From assembly GCF_002443255.2 (NCBI RefSeq), contig NW_019211457.1, forward strand, positions 13,444,216 to 13,508,215: a DNA stretch of 64,000 bases. Direction: 5' to 3'. Source of the stretch: Varroa destructor (Eukaryota; Arthropoda; Arachnida; Mesostigmata; Varroidae). A model generated the notes under the pieces. That model was given only the letters and a program-made list of their open reading frames with translations, was not told the origin of the DNA and did no database searches. The position numbers were made by a program, and so were the translations under genes. Position 1 is the stretch's first letter, and every line of letters begins with the position of its first letter. Below, piece after piece: positions 27,001 through 37,521 of the stretch.

Positions 27001-28284
27001 TTTACGCGTAAAGATGTCAAACGCCACATGGTTGTCCATACGGGCCAAAGGAATTTTGTCTGTCAATACTGTCCGCAAAAGTTTGGTCGTAAAGACCATC
27101 TCGTGCGGCACACGAAGAAAACCCACACAAACGGGACGACTGGAGGCGGCAATAATAACAATAATAATAATAACAACAACAACAACCCAAGTGCCACGAA
27201 CAACAACACGATCTCAGTGAGTAGCGGCCTCGTATCAAGCAATCAGGGAGCACTCCAATCGAACGTTGTGGGCAACGGCAGCGGGAGCCAGGCCCTTGTG
27301 CCAAACTCATCTGTTCCCTTATCTGATCCCGGTGTGAGCTCGACGACCGGGCTACTTCCACCCGAACCTGCCCCGCCCCAAAGTCCACTTCTTGGACCAT
27401 CCATGTCGAGCCAACAGCAAGTGATAATGCAGTCATCAGGTCATTCACACCCCCACTCATCCGCTCCCCCGGGCACCCCTGGAACCCCAGTTCTGGTTAA
27501 GGCAGAAGGATCCGGCCAACAGCAGCAACAACAATTGGCGTTCAGCTATAGTGAGCTATCACCTGCGCAGGTCGCCGGAACTGCGGCTCAATTCCAGCTC
27601 GATGAAGTGGTTGCCATCCCTCAACCGCCCCAATTGCTTACACCTCTGGCTGCATCGACTTCGACGATCAGCAACAGTCATCATCAACTTGTCGTGAACT
27701 CCCCTCCATCGGTGACCGTCCTCCCGGCGGGTGCTGGCCTTGGCGGCTTAAACGGCGCAGGTGGCCTTAACGTCAACTTGAATGTCAGCGTTCTTCAATC
27801 GGGAAAGGACCCACTCGTATCACATCCCTCGTGGCCTGCAACTTCCTCAGCGACGCCTGCGGCCTATCTTTCACCATCATTTAGCTCGTACTTTGTTGAC
27901 GATGAAAACCGCAATGCGGTGCCTTTGACCCTAAAAGGAGGCGACCCTTTGCCGTCAATGGCGACGCTCACATCTTTGCCATCCTCATCGACGAATGCAA
28001 TTACAACTAATGCGGGTTTGCCCAGTATGACATCAGATTTCCATCCGAGTTCCACATCCAATAATTCATATTTTACGCTCATGCCGATTATCTCACAGAA
28101 TCCGCCTGTTGGAATCGGCGTTGGAGTTGGAAATTACTATAGCGTTGGGCCAAGTTCTGGTGGAGGCCAGGGGGGACTTTCACCCCTGTCTCCGACATCA
28201 CCTCAGACGACAACCCCGTTAACTCCACCGCTAGCCGACGGCCTTGGCTCACCTTTGCCCCACTTTAGTCAAGCCTTTCAATAA
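23861..28284 (+). CDS. PLAG1: PLAG1/PLAGL-family C2H2 zinc finger transcription factor (four coding exons, 673 aa)
   Basis: The joined exons are 23861-24083, 24403-24602, 26518-26794 and 26963-28284. Phases agree and the total is 2022 nt ending in TAA. Fingers by residue: ZF1 85-108 (atypical C-x4-C), ZF2 142-162, ZF3 171-191, ZF4 201-221, ZF5 239-259, ZF6 267-288. ZF5 ([14 protein letters not shown]) and ZF6 ([10 protein letters not shown]) match the diagnostic last two fingers of PLAG1, PLAGL1 and PLAGL2, and the spacing of ZF3-ZF4 with an H-A-L-H-A-type linker also fits. Vertebrate PLAG proteins usually have seven fingers; six are seen. The N-terminus is Asn/Ile-rich, and the roughly 385-residue tail is rich in Asn, Ser, Pro, Gly and Gln and probably activates transcription. 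Family role: nuclear factor binding GC-rich DNA and promoting growth-factor expression. A more distant C2H2 family is unlikely. Confidence 0.88.
24403..24602 (+). CDS. PLAG1: PLAG-like gene, coding exon 2 (zinc finger 1)
   Basis: Acceptor GAATTTCAG|GCGTGG and donor CTACCCG|GTAAGG; enters in phase 1 and leaves in phase 0. It encodes the atypical finger CPAKGC...HMLTAH followed by a Pro/Gly-rich linker. Confidence 0.8.
26518..26794 (+). CDS. PLAG1: PLAG-like gene, coding exon 3 (zinc fingers 2-4)
   Basis: Acceptor CTCAACAG|TGCCCA and donor ATGAAGC|GTGAGT; phase 0 in, phase 1 out. It encodes three C2H2 fingers with the linkers of the middle PLAG fingers (CDFC...HMALH, CQLC...HLKVH). Confidence 0.88.
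26963..28284 (+). CDS. PLAG1: PLAG-like gene, terminal coding exon (zinc fingers 5-6 and tail)
   Basis: Acceptor CATTTGCAG|AACGCA, phase 1 in; ends at TAA 28282-28284. It carries the two best-conserved fingers, a 12-codon Asn run (27151-27186, AAT/AAC), a short Gln run near 27,520, and Ser/Pro/Gly-rich low complexity up to the stop. The longest single open frame in the window lies inside this exon. Confidence 0.93.
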
Positions 28285-28615
28285 GTGCTACCCGATGACA
28301 CTCTAATCGAAAGATCCGTACCGATATCCGTGTTTCCATGAAAGTGAATAGGTGAATGGTATTTTAGTACACCAACCCCTCAAAGAGGAAATTCACCTCA
28401 GCCAAAAACAAAGAAGTTGAGAGTTGTCAAAGTTTATCGGCATTGATTCTAACGATCGGTATTATGAAGCGCCTTTGATACAGTAAGCCGAGTAGGACGT
28501 ACATAGACTTCAGACAGCATTATTGTTCATATTGTTTAGTACCAGTGCCTTACGATTCATGAGATCCTGAAAATGCAAAGGCGACAGCCCACTGCATCTT
28601 CCGGTTTTCTTTATA

Positions 28616-28656
28616 AGACTATCGAGCAACAACAGGAGCAAACTGTTCGATAGTCT
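28616..28656 (+). repeat. 13-bp hairpin in the probable 3' UTR of the PLAG-like gene
   Basis: AGACTATCGAGCA (28616-28628) pairs with TGTTCGATAGTCT (28644-28656) with one G-U wobble and a 15-nt loop. In the sense transcript it could be a structured regulatory element; that role is inferred. Confidence 0.6.
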
Positions 28657-29437
28657 ATGAAACGTTGGCAGTCTGTAGCCCCTGTAAGATCACAAAAAGA
28701 TGTCTCTCCGAGGCTTCGAATTCGCTAATATCTTGTATGATCTAATCCTACAAATCATAATTAGAAAAAAAAAACTATTGACACATTGCACTCTAGTAAG
28801 AGCGTGCAAGGACTGACAGTCGACAGCAACATGTCGGCGAGGAGAAAGCCTCTACGAATACATATATACAACGTAACCTATTTCGACTGAACTGATTAGA
28901 CAACTTTGCCTCCGTACAACTCACTGACAAAACCAATTTTGAAGACGAAGCCGTCAGTAACCAGGCATGCCGATATACATACTGTACAGCTACTATATAA
29001 AATGTTACATTTATAGAATTGACCTACCTGAATACCATCTACCTCATTTAGAAAGCAATGGGCTCAATATTAGCTCCAGAGACACCTCACCTTAGAAAGT
29101 GAACTTTGACAACGGTGAAACGAAGTACCAAACCTCGGAGGTATAGTTTAAATATTATAGGCTATAACTGGGGTGTTAGCAGAGCAAAGTGCAAACAGTA
29201 CCTGATCTCATTTAGCAGAACGGCACTAGTCGACGTATACGCAAAGAAATATACAGAGAAATACATAGGTAAACAACTATACAAACAATCGTACGAAGGG
29301 TACGTAATTCATTTATCGGAATTGGTCATTATCTCGGACAGAGAGAGGAGATACGGGACAGTACAATATAGCTTGATTGGTCAAGTCATTTGGTAATGTT
29401 GATGGTCGTTAAAGTCAATTGTTGAATCATAATTCTC

Positions 29438-29443
29438 ATTAAA
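29438..29443 (+). terminator. Candidate polyadenylation signal (ATTAAA) of the PLAG-like gene
   Basis: ATTAAA about 1.15 kb after the stop, followed within 20 nt by a GT-rich element (GGTGTGTTCTTTG). The assignment is tentative. Confidence 0.3.
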
Positions 29444-29780
29444 CTGAAAGGTGTGTTCTTTGACGTTGAAGATTTTCCCCATTAACTACCTAAATCTAAC
29501 GTGGTTAGTTATTTTACCACACTTGTTGCTGGTGGCTTTGTTACCCAACTATGACATAGGTCATACATGAGTTTATGAGATAATTGAGTTCGTTCATGCA
29601 ATGAACGATAGAATTTGTTGTGGCAGATCTACAAAATTAGGGTCCAAAAAATTCAGAGTTTAACTCTGACCAGATGCAAACTTTGTTTACCTTGAAATTG
29701 TGGAAGGTGAAACAAACCACTTGACAAAATCCCACTACTTTCTCAAAAAGCATTAGACTCTATTGTTTGATCGGGATTGA

Positions 29781-29993
29781 ACTATAAATGTTCCATGTAC
29801 TGGTTCACCATTGTTAGTTGATTATGATGCGAGTACCATAATGATCGAAGGCGGCCCCTTTGACTTTAAAATGTTCAAACTGCACCTATTAGTTCAAAAA
29901 ACGTTTGTGCAACAACAAAAGAAGATGCTGCCCCAATCTCGGGCTATAAATATACGGCATGTTAGCGAAAGATCTCCGATGAAGCTATGCTAG
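29781..29993 (+). pseudogene. Possible retropepsin-like remnant of a retroelement
   Basis: The frame beginning TINVPCTGSPLLVDYDASTI fits the retropepsin pattern I-x-V-x4-G-x-P-x2-x-V-D-[ST]-G-A-S, except that the active-site triad reads D-Y-D instead of D-[ST]-G. A stop codon lies just before it and no reverse transcriptase follows, so if it is a protease remnant it is dead and isolated. The similarity is short and may be chance. Confidence 0.25.
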
Positions 29994-30035
29994 TTGACGT
30001 CACTTGTACAAATAGCACTTTACACAATACTTTGC

Positions 30036-30036
<1 letters not shown>

Positions 30037-30088
<52 letters not shown>
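30037..30088. repeat. (TA)n microsatellite, about 26 units
   Basis: 52 nt of uninterrupted TA. The ORF passing through it is an artefact of the repeat. Confidence 0.95.
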
Positions 30089-30091
<3 letters not shown>

Positions 30092-32414
30092 GTGTCTAGT
30101 TTTAGGTCCCACTGTATCTAACCGCATTTATTTCGATATGGCTATATCTTGTTCGACTGCTATTATTACTCGTTCAGTGAGAGAACACTGAGCTTTTCCC
30201 GTGTTATAAACAATGAAGTTGCTAGTCTTCAAACGAATTGCTTTTGTTGCTAATAATAGATTTCGAATTCGACAAGTTTGTTAGCTAAGCTCAGGGCCTC
30301 TTGTACATCCCGATGCACGTTGGCCGTTAGTAAGTATCAGTTACATTGAACTTACGCCGTACCAAGGACCAGGAATTCATTATCGAGGAATCGTTGATTA
30401 TCATGTTCGTTTGATCCCAAGAATGGACGAGAAAAAGTAACGCGATGGATATGGATCAAATATTTTTGTAATGAAAATTTTCCTTAACATCAACACCAGT
30501 GCCAAAATGGTCGTGAAGCGTCGAGGCAATTAGTTGAAGGCGTTTTCGAAACGTTTCTGTCAGTATATATATACTATTCTATGTACAATTTGCTCTGATT
30601 TCGAAAAATACCTTTTACTCATTTCACTATTCAACTGGTGGGTAACGTACGAACTTGATTCAGTTTGATACGACAAATACAAGTTTATATCTTTGCTTCT
30701 TATTTACTGAACATTTTAACGAATACAGTATATTTAAGGCCGTCCTACATTTTTTCCTTATAAATTTGATAATTTTCATCGAGTATTATACCCGGCCCGT
30801 TAAGTGCGTCGATAAAAAAACTTCACTCCGATATGGTGAAAAATCTAGTCCTAGTTTTTGTATTCGGTTTGCCTCTAGGAATTTTGAATTTCGTTCTAAT
30901 CGAAAAATCATGAGTTTCTTCGTAAGCAATTTTTTCCATTAAAAAATCCTATATATACATATACATGATGAAATAGCAAACGTCACTAAAGCTCACAGCC
31001 GACGTGTAGCGATCAACGATAATTGCATAGTTCCTATCATTCGCACCTTAACATGTTGTATATATTGTACAAACACTCATTGCCATATATATACAAATGC
31101 ATATGAATATTTCGGTACTGCTGCTGCCTTTAGTTTGAAAATATAACAACGACATTGATTGTTCAGTGCACTTGTCGTACGCGGCTTAGTCTGCAAAAAC
31201 CGAAGAGGCAGTTAATGAAAAATCAATGATATACCTCGTGTAGAAGTCCGCAACAGCGCACCAATGATCGACTAATGTTTCACGGCGATAAGTTAGTTTA
31301 AGCAACGATAACAAATCCGTTATGAACCGTTAATGACCGTTAATTAACACATTGTTATTAAACTAAGGAGTTCTTTGCCGTCTTGAGGCGCTACCTATTT
31401 TGTCTCAATATTAAAATTGCGTCGGCTTCGAACGCAAAACAAATAATACCTTTAAAATATAGATACATGAATAGACATAATATGCAAGCACGCAGGCAAA
31501 CGGAGAAGAGTGAACAAAGCGATCTCGACAATGCACAGAGTGGGATAGCCCTAACGCATCCCCTCAGAAGCTTTAGTCCAAGACGGGAACTTGGAGTACG
31601 TGTTACTGAAGAAAGGCGGTGTTGTTCTCAATGGTGGACGAGGATTTTCTGTGGACCTTTACCCCATTTTTATCACAATATTCATTTTGACCCGTTGTAT
31701 GACGCAAGAGATGAGTAATGTCATGTATCGAATGTGGGATAGATACAGAAGGTATATGAGACACAACGTCGATCTCGCGGGAATCAATCATGTCGTCAGC
31801 GTCAAAAACATAACGCTAGAACAGTAGAGAAAATCAGCGTCTAAACTGGTTGTCAATTTTTCTGTATGAATATAGGATTGGAGGGCTTTGTTTCATAGAT
31901 ATGGGGCGAACATCGAGGCGTTCGAGTCCATTGAATTTTTTAACAGTCAAATTTTCCAAAACAAGATCTTACTTACATATGGCTAAAAATGGATTAAGGA
32001 ATGAATAGAATGTATGACATTCAATTATGCATTATTAATAATGTAGTTCTTTCACAACTCTGTCGTAATTGGATGTGACATCGTCGTCACACTTTGTCGT
32101 GTCAGGCCGTTTTTTCTTCTTCAGGAAAATAGTGCTAAAAATATAAGAAGCAAATCCAATGCTGCGAAAGGAGAAGAGGTCAGTTCTATGTTGTTATTGT
32201 TGGACGTATTTTCTGCGCAAATTCTAGCGATTACTGCGTGAATCGACCCTATGATGGACCCGCCAACATTAAACACCAATCGAGAGTGCGGTGCAACCTA
32301 ATGACCCCGGTGAAAGCTGCGCCCGCTTGTTGTCCGACGTTGTTGTGGCAACGGGCAGCTTCAATCAATAAATAACTAAAGAAATCGAGGCGGTACAATT
32401 ATAGATAAATAAAC

Positions 32415-32417
<3 letters not shown>

Positions 32418-32455
<38 letters not shown>
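32418..32455. repeat. (AT)n microsatellite, about 18 units
   Basis: Uninterrupted AT dinucleotides flanked by A-rich sequence. Confidence 0.95.
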
Positions 32456-32458
<3 letters not shown>

Positions 32459-33768
32459 GACGAAGAAGAAATGCCAATACAACCAATTACGAGTTAACTG
32501 ACTGAATAATTCTAAATAATAAGTGGAATATCAATTAACTTTTTGGAAGATAATAAAAAAAACTAGGAAATGTGTTTATAAAAACTTTTTTGTTTGCATA
32601 ATCTGGAATGGCCGATATGACGTTGATGCAGTTCAGCTCCATCTACTTTAACCTCTGCCCTCTACATCAGGACCCGTATTCGATTTTTTTCGAAAATTCT
32701 GTCACGCTTCTAGTGGCAAAAGCTGCCAGTCAGATTTCTTCGATAAGAAATACACATTATATATATATTTTTTTATACAATTTATATATATACCTATTTT
32801 ACTCAATAAACAAACAACAGTTTATAAAAATTATCGTGCATCATGTTTCGTTATATATTTCATGCTATATAGGGAACTATGCGAATATAACATTAAAATA
32901 TATCTTTTTTGGTCTTACTCGGTCAATTATGTAGCCTCATAATTTACATAGCATTTTGCGAGACCACTTTGTGGTGCATTCTATACACCTCAGCCAAATA
33001 CTGCTATGGCGAAGTTGCTATTCCGTTATAGTGCAGTGGCTTACGTTTTGGCCAAACTTAGACAGTCGACAGAATTCGGGCACAAGCAAGCTTCATGTCG
33101 TGCTGCACAAGATCAGCCGTCTATAGTACGATTACGGGATTGCGTACTTGGAGTATAAGACATACTGCAGATACGAACGTTTTTACCCTTAGTGGTTTCG
33201 CAGTACCGTGTTTGCCTACAAAACTTGAAAATGCGTGAGGTAATTTAGGTTCGGAACTAGGTATAGATACATTTCGTTTTTTCAGGTTAATACTCAACCA
33301 TCCAAAGCAGTATTTAACTAACACAGTGCCTGACGCTAAAAACTGGTACTCACGTTAGACAACTAGCGCGATATAAACAGCAGGAAAGATTTGGCGTCAG
33401 TGAGGGCCAAAAAAACACCGTCTGCTACTAATGGTAACAACCGCACTGACAAACAGACGACATTGAAGCGACAATGAATCACGCGTTCCCAAAGCTAATC
33501 TAAAAGCTTTTTTACCGAATTACATAATAAATAAACATGTGGTGTCAGCTAATTCAAACTTAGACTACCACTTTACGCGAGTTACTTCGAAAATTCTTCT
33601 TCAACGATATGACAGACATTTCCGTGAATGAATGAAACTTGAAAAAGGGATTACATATATGTATGAAACCTTCATTGCCGCAGTTAACCCGTAGGTGTGT
33701 CGAATATCTTGAACGAAGTTTGTTAGATTTTAGCGGAGTTTTTGTCAAATAGAAGTTGCGCTTTCACG

Positions 33769-33822
33769 ATGTCTAAGTCTAATATGCGAAAAGACCAAAA
33801 CGAAAACAACCCCTGTCTTCGG
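33769..33822 (+). CDS. CHCHD7: CHCHD7 exon 1
   Basis: Encodes 18 residues, MSKSNMRKDQNENNPCLR, and ends CTTCGG|GTAAGT. The NPCL motif and the CX9C spacing completed by exon 2 identify it despite its small size. Confidence 0.88.
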
Positions 33823-35311
33823 GTAAGTTGGGTCGGTACTTCATATAAAATTTGTTTGGCTTGTTCAATGCAATAATGATAACAATAACAGTGCTTTATG
33901 TGTAACTGCAAATATATGTAATAACCGTCGGAATTTTTATTTGAAAACGATATCAATCAAGAAGTGATAAGTACTAATTTATTTTGTTGTCTATTTGTAA
34001 GTGGAAATTAATTCCATCGTACACATAATGTCAACACAGTATAAGCAACTGATGAATAAATAAATAGTAACTGGACTAATCTTTCCCTTCGGGCTCGAAT
34101 CATGATTTCATAATTCGAGCTGGTCTGTAGCTGACGTCAGATAGACGCGCGTGTGCCAAGAACAGAGCCTGAATTTTGGTAAGCTACAACTAAGGTGACG
34201 TAAATTATTAACACCGTAGAGGCTCGTGGTTCGAATCCCTATATAGCATCTACGAATCAAACCAGTCATTTACACTTGTAGCTTTGTTAAAGAAAGGTTG
34301 TTTCCTCATTGAAATATTTGAAGATTGGGCTAGGACGGGGCGTGTTTGAAAGTTGGACCAACATCGTATATTTAAGTATTACGCCTTTTACGATGCTTTG
34401 CTGTATTACTGTATACATTGCCAGTGTTATTGAGAGATAGTGACGACAACAAAATATTCAATTTTATTTCAGGAACAAGAAATCAGTTTAAAATGTTTGG
34501 AGCAAAACGGCTACGATAAAGACAAATGTGGCCTGCAATTCTTAAATTACAAACGCTGCAAAGTGTTTTGGGTGAGTGACTCAAGGTTACATGTGCGTAG
34601 ACTTTTGATGCTAGCAAGTTTCAGTTACGTCATCGAGGACCTCCTTTTAGGCACCAGTCTTCCGAAACCTTGATCGCGCAATAGTAAGGAGTGTGCCTTT
34701 TGACCTATGAGACATTCAGTGGACACATTATTCTATGTTAATGAAACACCCATGCAATAAGGAACACATTGTAATTAACCTCAATTCGTAATCGCTTAGT
34801 GCAAATTCTTCGTGTGTCTAGCCGCTTTTCATTCGAAAGATACTGCAGGCTTCCAAAAAAAGAGTCGGGTAAAAAGCAAAGCAGCAATAGTTTTAAACAG
34901 TAGACTTTTCATATTTAGAAGCTAGAAGTTGCCTGTTTGCCCTCCGCTATGATATGAAGTTAGGATTGTGAAATAAAGTCCCTTATTCAGAGGCTATTTG
35001 ACCCTTGCATATTACTAGTGTTCATAGATCCACTGATTTAATACAGAAGTTGTAAAGTTCCACTTATGATTTTGTCGCTCTAAAAAGCTTAAAGGTGGTT
35101 TAGCGGATACATGAGCAAACTCTTGGTCGATCCCAGTTGAGTACACGAAAACAATATGTGCTTCGATGATAATTGAAATGTGATGTTATTTTGCTTTCAG
35201 ACTCGAGTCATCAGAGATAGACAAAGTAGAGGCATTTCTCCTGACCTTCCTCCGATTGAAGAAAGAGCGCGTGCTAAGGAAGAGTATTTGAATATATTCG
35301 GTCTACACTAA
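33769..35311 (+). CDS. CHCHD7: CHCHD7 / Cox23, twin CX9C mitochondrial intermembrane-space protein (three exons, 87 aa)
   Basis: The joined exons are 33769-33822, 34473-34571 and 35201-35311, all phase 0. The product has the CHCH fold signature: C16-x9-C26 and C37-x9-C47, with NPCL before the first cysteine and NYKRCKVFW after the last, as in CHCHD7. The C-terminal helix (IEERARAKEEYLN) fits the family. The usual length is about 85 aa. Family role: imported through the MIA40 pathway, oxidised in the intermembrane space, and linked to cytochrome c oxidase assembly in yeast (Cox23). ATG 33769 is the upstream in-frame start; ATG 33784 would remove five residues. A 5' leader was not mapped. Confidence 0.92.
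34093..34120. repeat. 8-bp inverted repeat in CHCHD7 intron 1
   Basis: GCTCGAAT (34093-34100) and ATTCGAGC (34113-34120) with a 12-nt spacer. Confidence 0.7.
34473..34571 (+). CDS. CHCHD7: CHCHD7 exon 2
   Basis: Acceptor TTTATTTCAG|GAACAA and donor TTTTGG|GTGAGT. It encodes 33 residues holding three of the four CHCH cysteines. Confidence 0.93.
35201..35311 (+). CDS. CHCHD7: CHCHD7 exon 3 (C-terminus)
   Basis: Acceptor TTGCTTTCAG|ACTCGA; encodes 36 residues to TAA 35309-35311. RQSRGISPDLPPIEERARAK resembles the tail of vertebrate CHCHD7. Confidence 0.9.
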   Translation, partial: TRVIRDRQSRGISPDLPPIEERARAKEEYLNIFGLH

Positions 35312-35561
35312 GATATTTAGAAAATTGTCAAAATATATCAAAACATTTTCTGTATTATAGTGTTGATTCGCTGTAAATTGTGTGTTTATTTATAGATAGA
35401 CCATGTTTAAATAGCTACACTTATTTGAAAAATTATGATAGCATGACTGTAATTCTACTTTTCTTGTGTTACTCTTTTGTCAATTTGTTTCTAGACAGGT
35501 GAAATTATAAGTAAGACAAAGAAAAGCATTTTAGGCTTCGCCGTTGCCCTCAAACCAACCT

Positions 35562-35567
35562 AATAAA
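35562..35567 (+). terminator. CHCHD7: Candidate polyadenylation signal of CHCHD7
   Basis: AATAAA about 250 nt after the stop codon, the first canonical hexamer noticed downstream. Confidence 0.4.
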
Positions 35568-36600
35568 GTCCCGACTGACTTAGGGGCAGCGTCAAACACA
35601 CACAACCATCGACACTCTGATTTCAGCATTGCGACGGCGTGTCAGAATCAATACGATCGTATATTTCAAGATTTGTTCAGAAAGTTCGACCTTATTTCAT
35701 TGCTGTTTGTCTAACGAGGAAACTAAAAATCTGCATTGAAAATGAAGACTTAAAGCCGTTTTGTTCTATTGTTAGTTTTATTACTAACTTTAATAATCTA
35801 TTATTTCTCCGTTTCATTGATTAGTATTGATATTCGTATTATTATTATTATATTTCGTGATTACCATCGTCTTTCTGCAACCTCTCACTGCTAGCTTATG
35901 ATCTTTCATTTCCACCGCAAACTCCCGGTTTTTGAGAATCATATTGACTATTTCAGCACACAGCCCTCATTTAAACATTGGTTGTCTCAATATTCTTATT
36001 TCTATATATATTTATTATATTTTCATCGTCATGATTCATGTTTTTCTTATATTATTTGCACAAATCAATTAATCTCTCTTATCTAACAGTTTCTACTCAG
36101 TAGTTCGCAACGCTTTTCCCTGTATTTGCCTGTTTTTTTTAATTTTTGAAATGATTTGTGGTTTTTCGTAACTTTTTTTCTTTGGTTGGATCGTGTGTAT
36201 GTGTTGCTTTTATGCCTTGATGACGGCTCTAATCTTCTTAATTTTACTACTTTATGTGTTGAATTATTTGATCTAACCTATTAAGCTTCTTGTTTATGCT
36301 CTTCGTATATCTAACTGCTCGTTCACTTTCCTCTCACAGCGCTGTTCTTTTTGTACAAGGTAGACAACGGCTGTTATTTTTGTTTTTATATTTTATATTC
36401 TATTATCCGACATTAGCTATTACCGGACGAACTATTTGAGTGAAACGAACAGAAAATATCATATTATTTATTATATTACTACTATGAAATGAACTTTATA
36501 ATATAACCAACCGGATTTGCTTTCATACCTCCTTTAAACCACTCAATAGATGGCAGATGACAGCAGCGAGAAATCATTTATATATATATATACACGGCGT
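35568..36600. other. Intergenic, AT-rich; no gene seen
   Basis: T-rich sequence with ATT runs near 35,840 and a short (TA) stretch near 36,580. No supported ORF. Confidence 0.5.
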
Positions 36601-37521
36601 GTGCCACCAATATATTTAATTCTAGCTTTTTCCGGTGTTAGTACTATATAAGGATGAGGTGTCGCTCGAATAAATCGTATCTATGCTGGTATCAATGCGC
36701 CGTTACAACGATGGGTGAGGGCGAGAGCAGAGCGAATCGTCAAAAAAGCTAATCAATTCAAGAATAGTTGAGGTGGTCGGCCAAGATTCAAGGCTGCGGT
36801 CTGTGTTGGAGCGTTTGACAGAGTATGAAGGGAGTCTCGTGATTTCCAAAGCTACCATTTCTTGATTATTCGAGGCCTGGGCGATGGGTAATGACTTTGG
36901 AGACAATACCAGATGTTTACGACTTACCGCGTAAGTCTTTTTCGGAGTTGTTCATGAGCTTTTGCCAGGTGCGGTCCGGCACTGGTTCGAATCCGCTATG
37001 AGCACAGAGACGACATGGGATAAGTCCGAGGCTGCCCTTTTCGGGTGGTTAGCAAAGGAAGCACTGTCTTAAAAGCAGCGAGTCTGAGGTATCAACGAGC
37101 TGCATCTATCTACCCAGGAGAAACGATGTCTGCAGTAGATTGCTATTTGACTTCAAACCGTTACTAGAACACATCAGGGAATCGTGCCTGTGTGACGATT
37201 TCATGAACTGCATGACGTGAGCCGTCTGACATCACGGCACTTGCCAAACTTGCACGAACAGCCGAACCGTTGCCGAAGCTAGCCAGCGTCCATAACAAAT
37301 CAAGCTTATGCGGTAGTGCGCAGAGTGGCTTTCAGGCTGAGGGTTCCAGCGATAACAGCAGCCAGATCCGGTGCACTCGCGTGGCACGGAATAAAATACT
37401 CGTTTCGGATGCGAAACTCCTGATGGTGCCCACTATGAGGTTCCATGGTACGTACTACTGGTACACGCACCTGTTTAAAATCAGAGTAGCAATGCTGCAG
37501 ATCGCGCGATTTTTGGGCTGA
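36601..37521 (+). mobile_element. Degraded LTR-retrotransposon remnant with gag pseudogene
   Basis: TATATAAGG (36645) followed 24 nt later by AATAAA (36669) resembles an LTR core with its promoter and poly(A) signal close together. TGGTATCAATGC (36687) could be a tRNA primer-binding site. From ATG 36711 a gag-like frame follows, broken by several stops (for example after KATIS and RLTA, and at about 37,070) and by at least one frameshift near 37,080. Recognisable pieces include LFEAWAMGNDFGDNTRC and LLPGAVRHWFESA, which match the capsid region of metazoan gypsy/BEL-type gag proteins. There is no zinc knuckle, protease or polymerase downstream. It is an old, inactive host-genome relic. The paired 3' LTR was not found. 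Confidence 0.6.

Larger units (their letters stand above)
28285..33768. other. 3' UTR of the PLAG-like gene, then intergenic DNA before CHCHD7
   Basis: The first 1.2 kb probably is 3' UTR. It contains a 13-bp hairpin (28616-28656) and an ATTAAA at 29438-29443 followed by a GT-rich stretch, a possible cleavage and polyadenylation site. No AATAAA was noticed nearer the stop. Further on are a possible retropepsin-like remnant, two (TA)n tracts and AT-rich sequence without a supported gene. Confidence 0.4.

Noticed and set aside
29994..30191. ORF with alternating Ile/Tyr
   Set aside because: It is the translation of the (TA)n microsatellite.
34195..34250. tRNA-like GGTTCGAATCCC
   Set aside because: The T-loop consensus is present, but the flanking bases do not form a T stem, and no acceptor or anticodon arm fits.
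36960..37010. Second tRNA-like GGTTCGAATCCG
   Set aside because: Lies inside the gag remnant reading frame; no cloverleaf.
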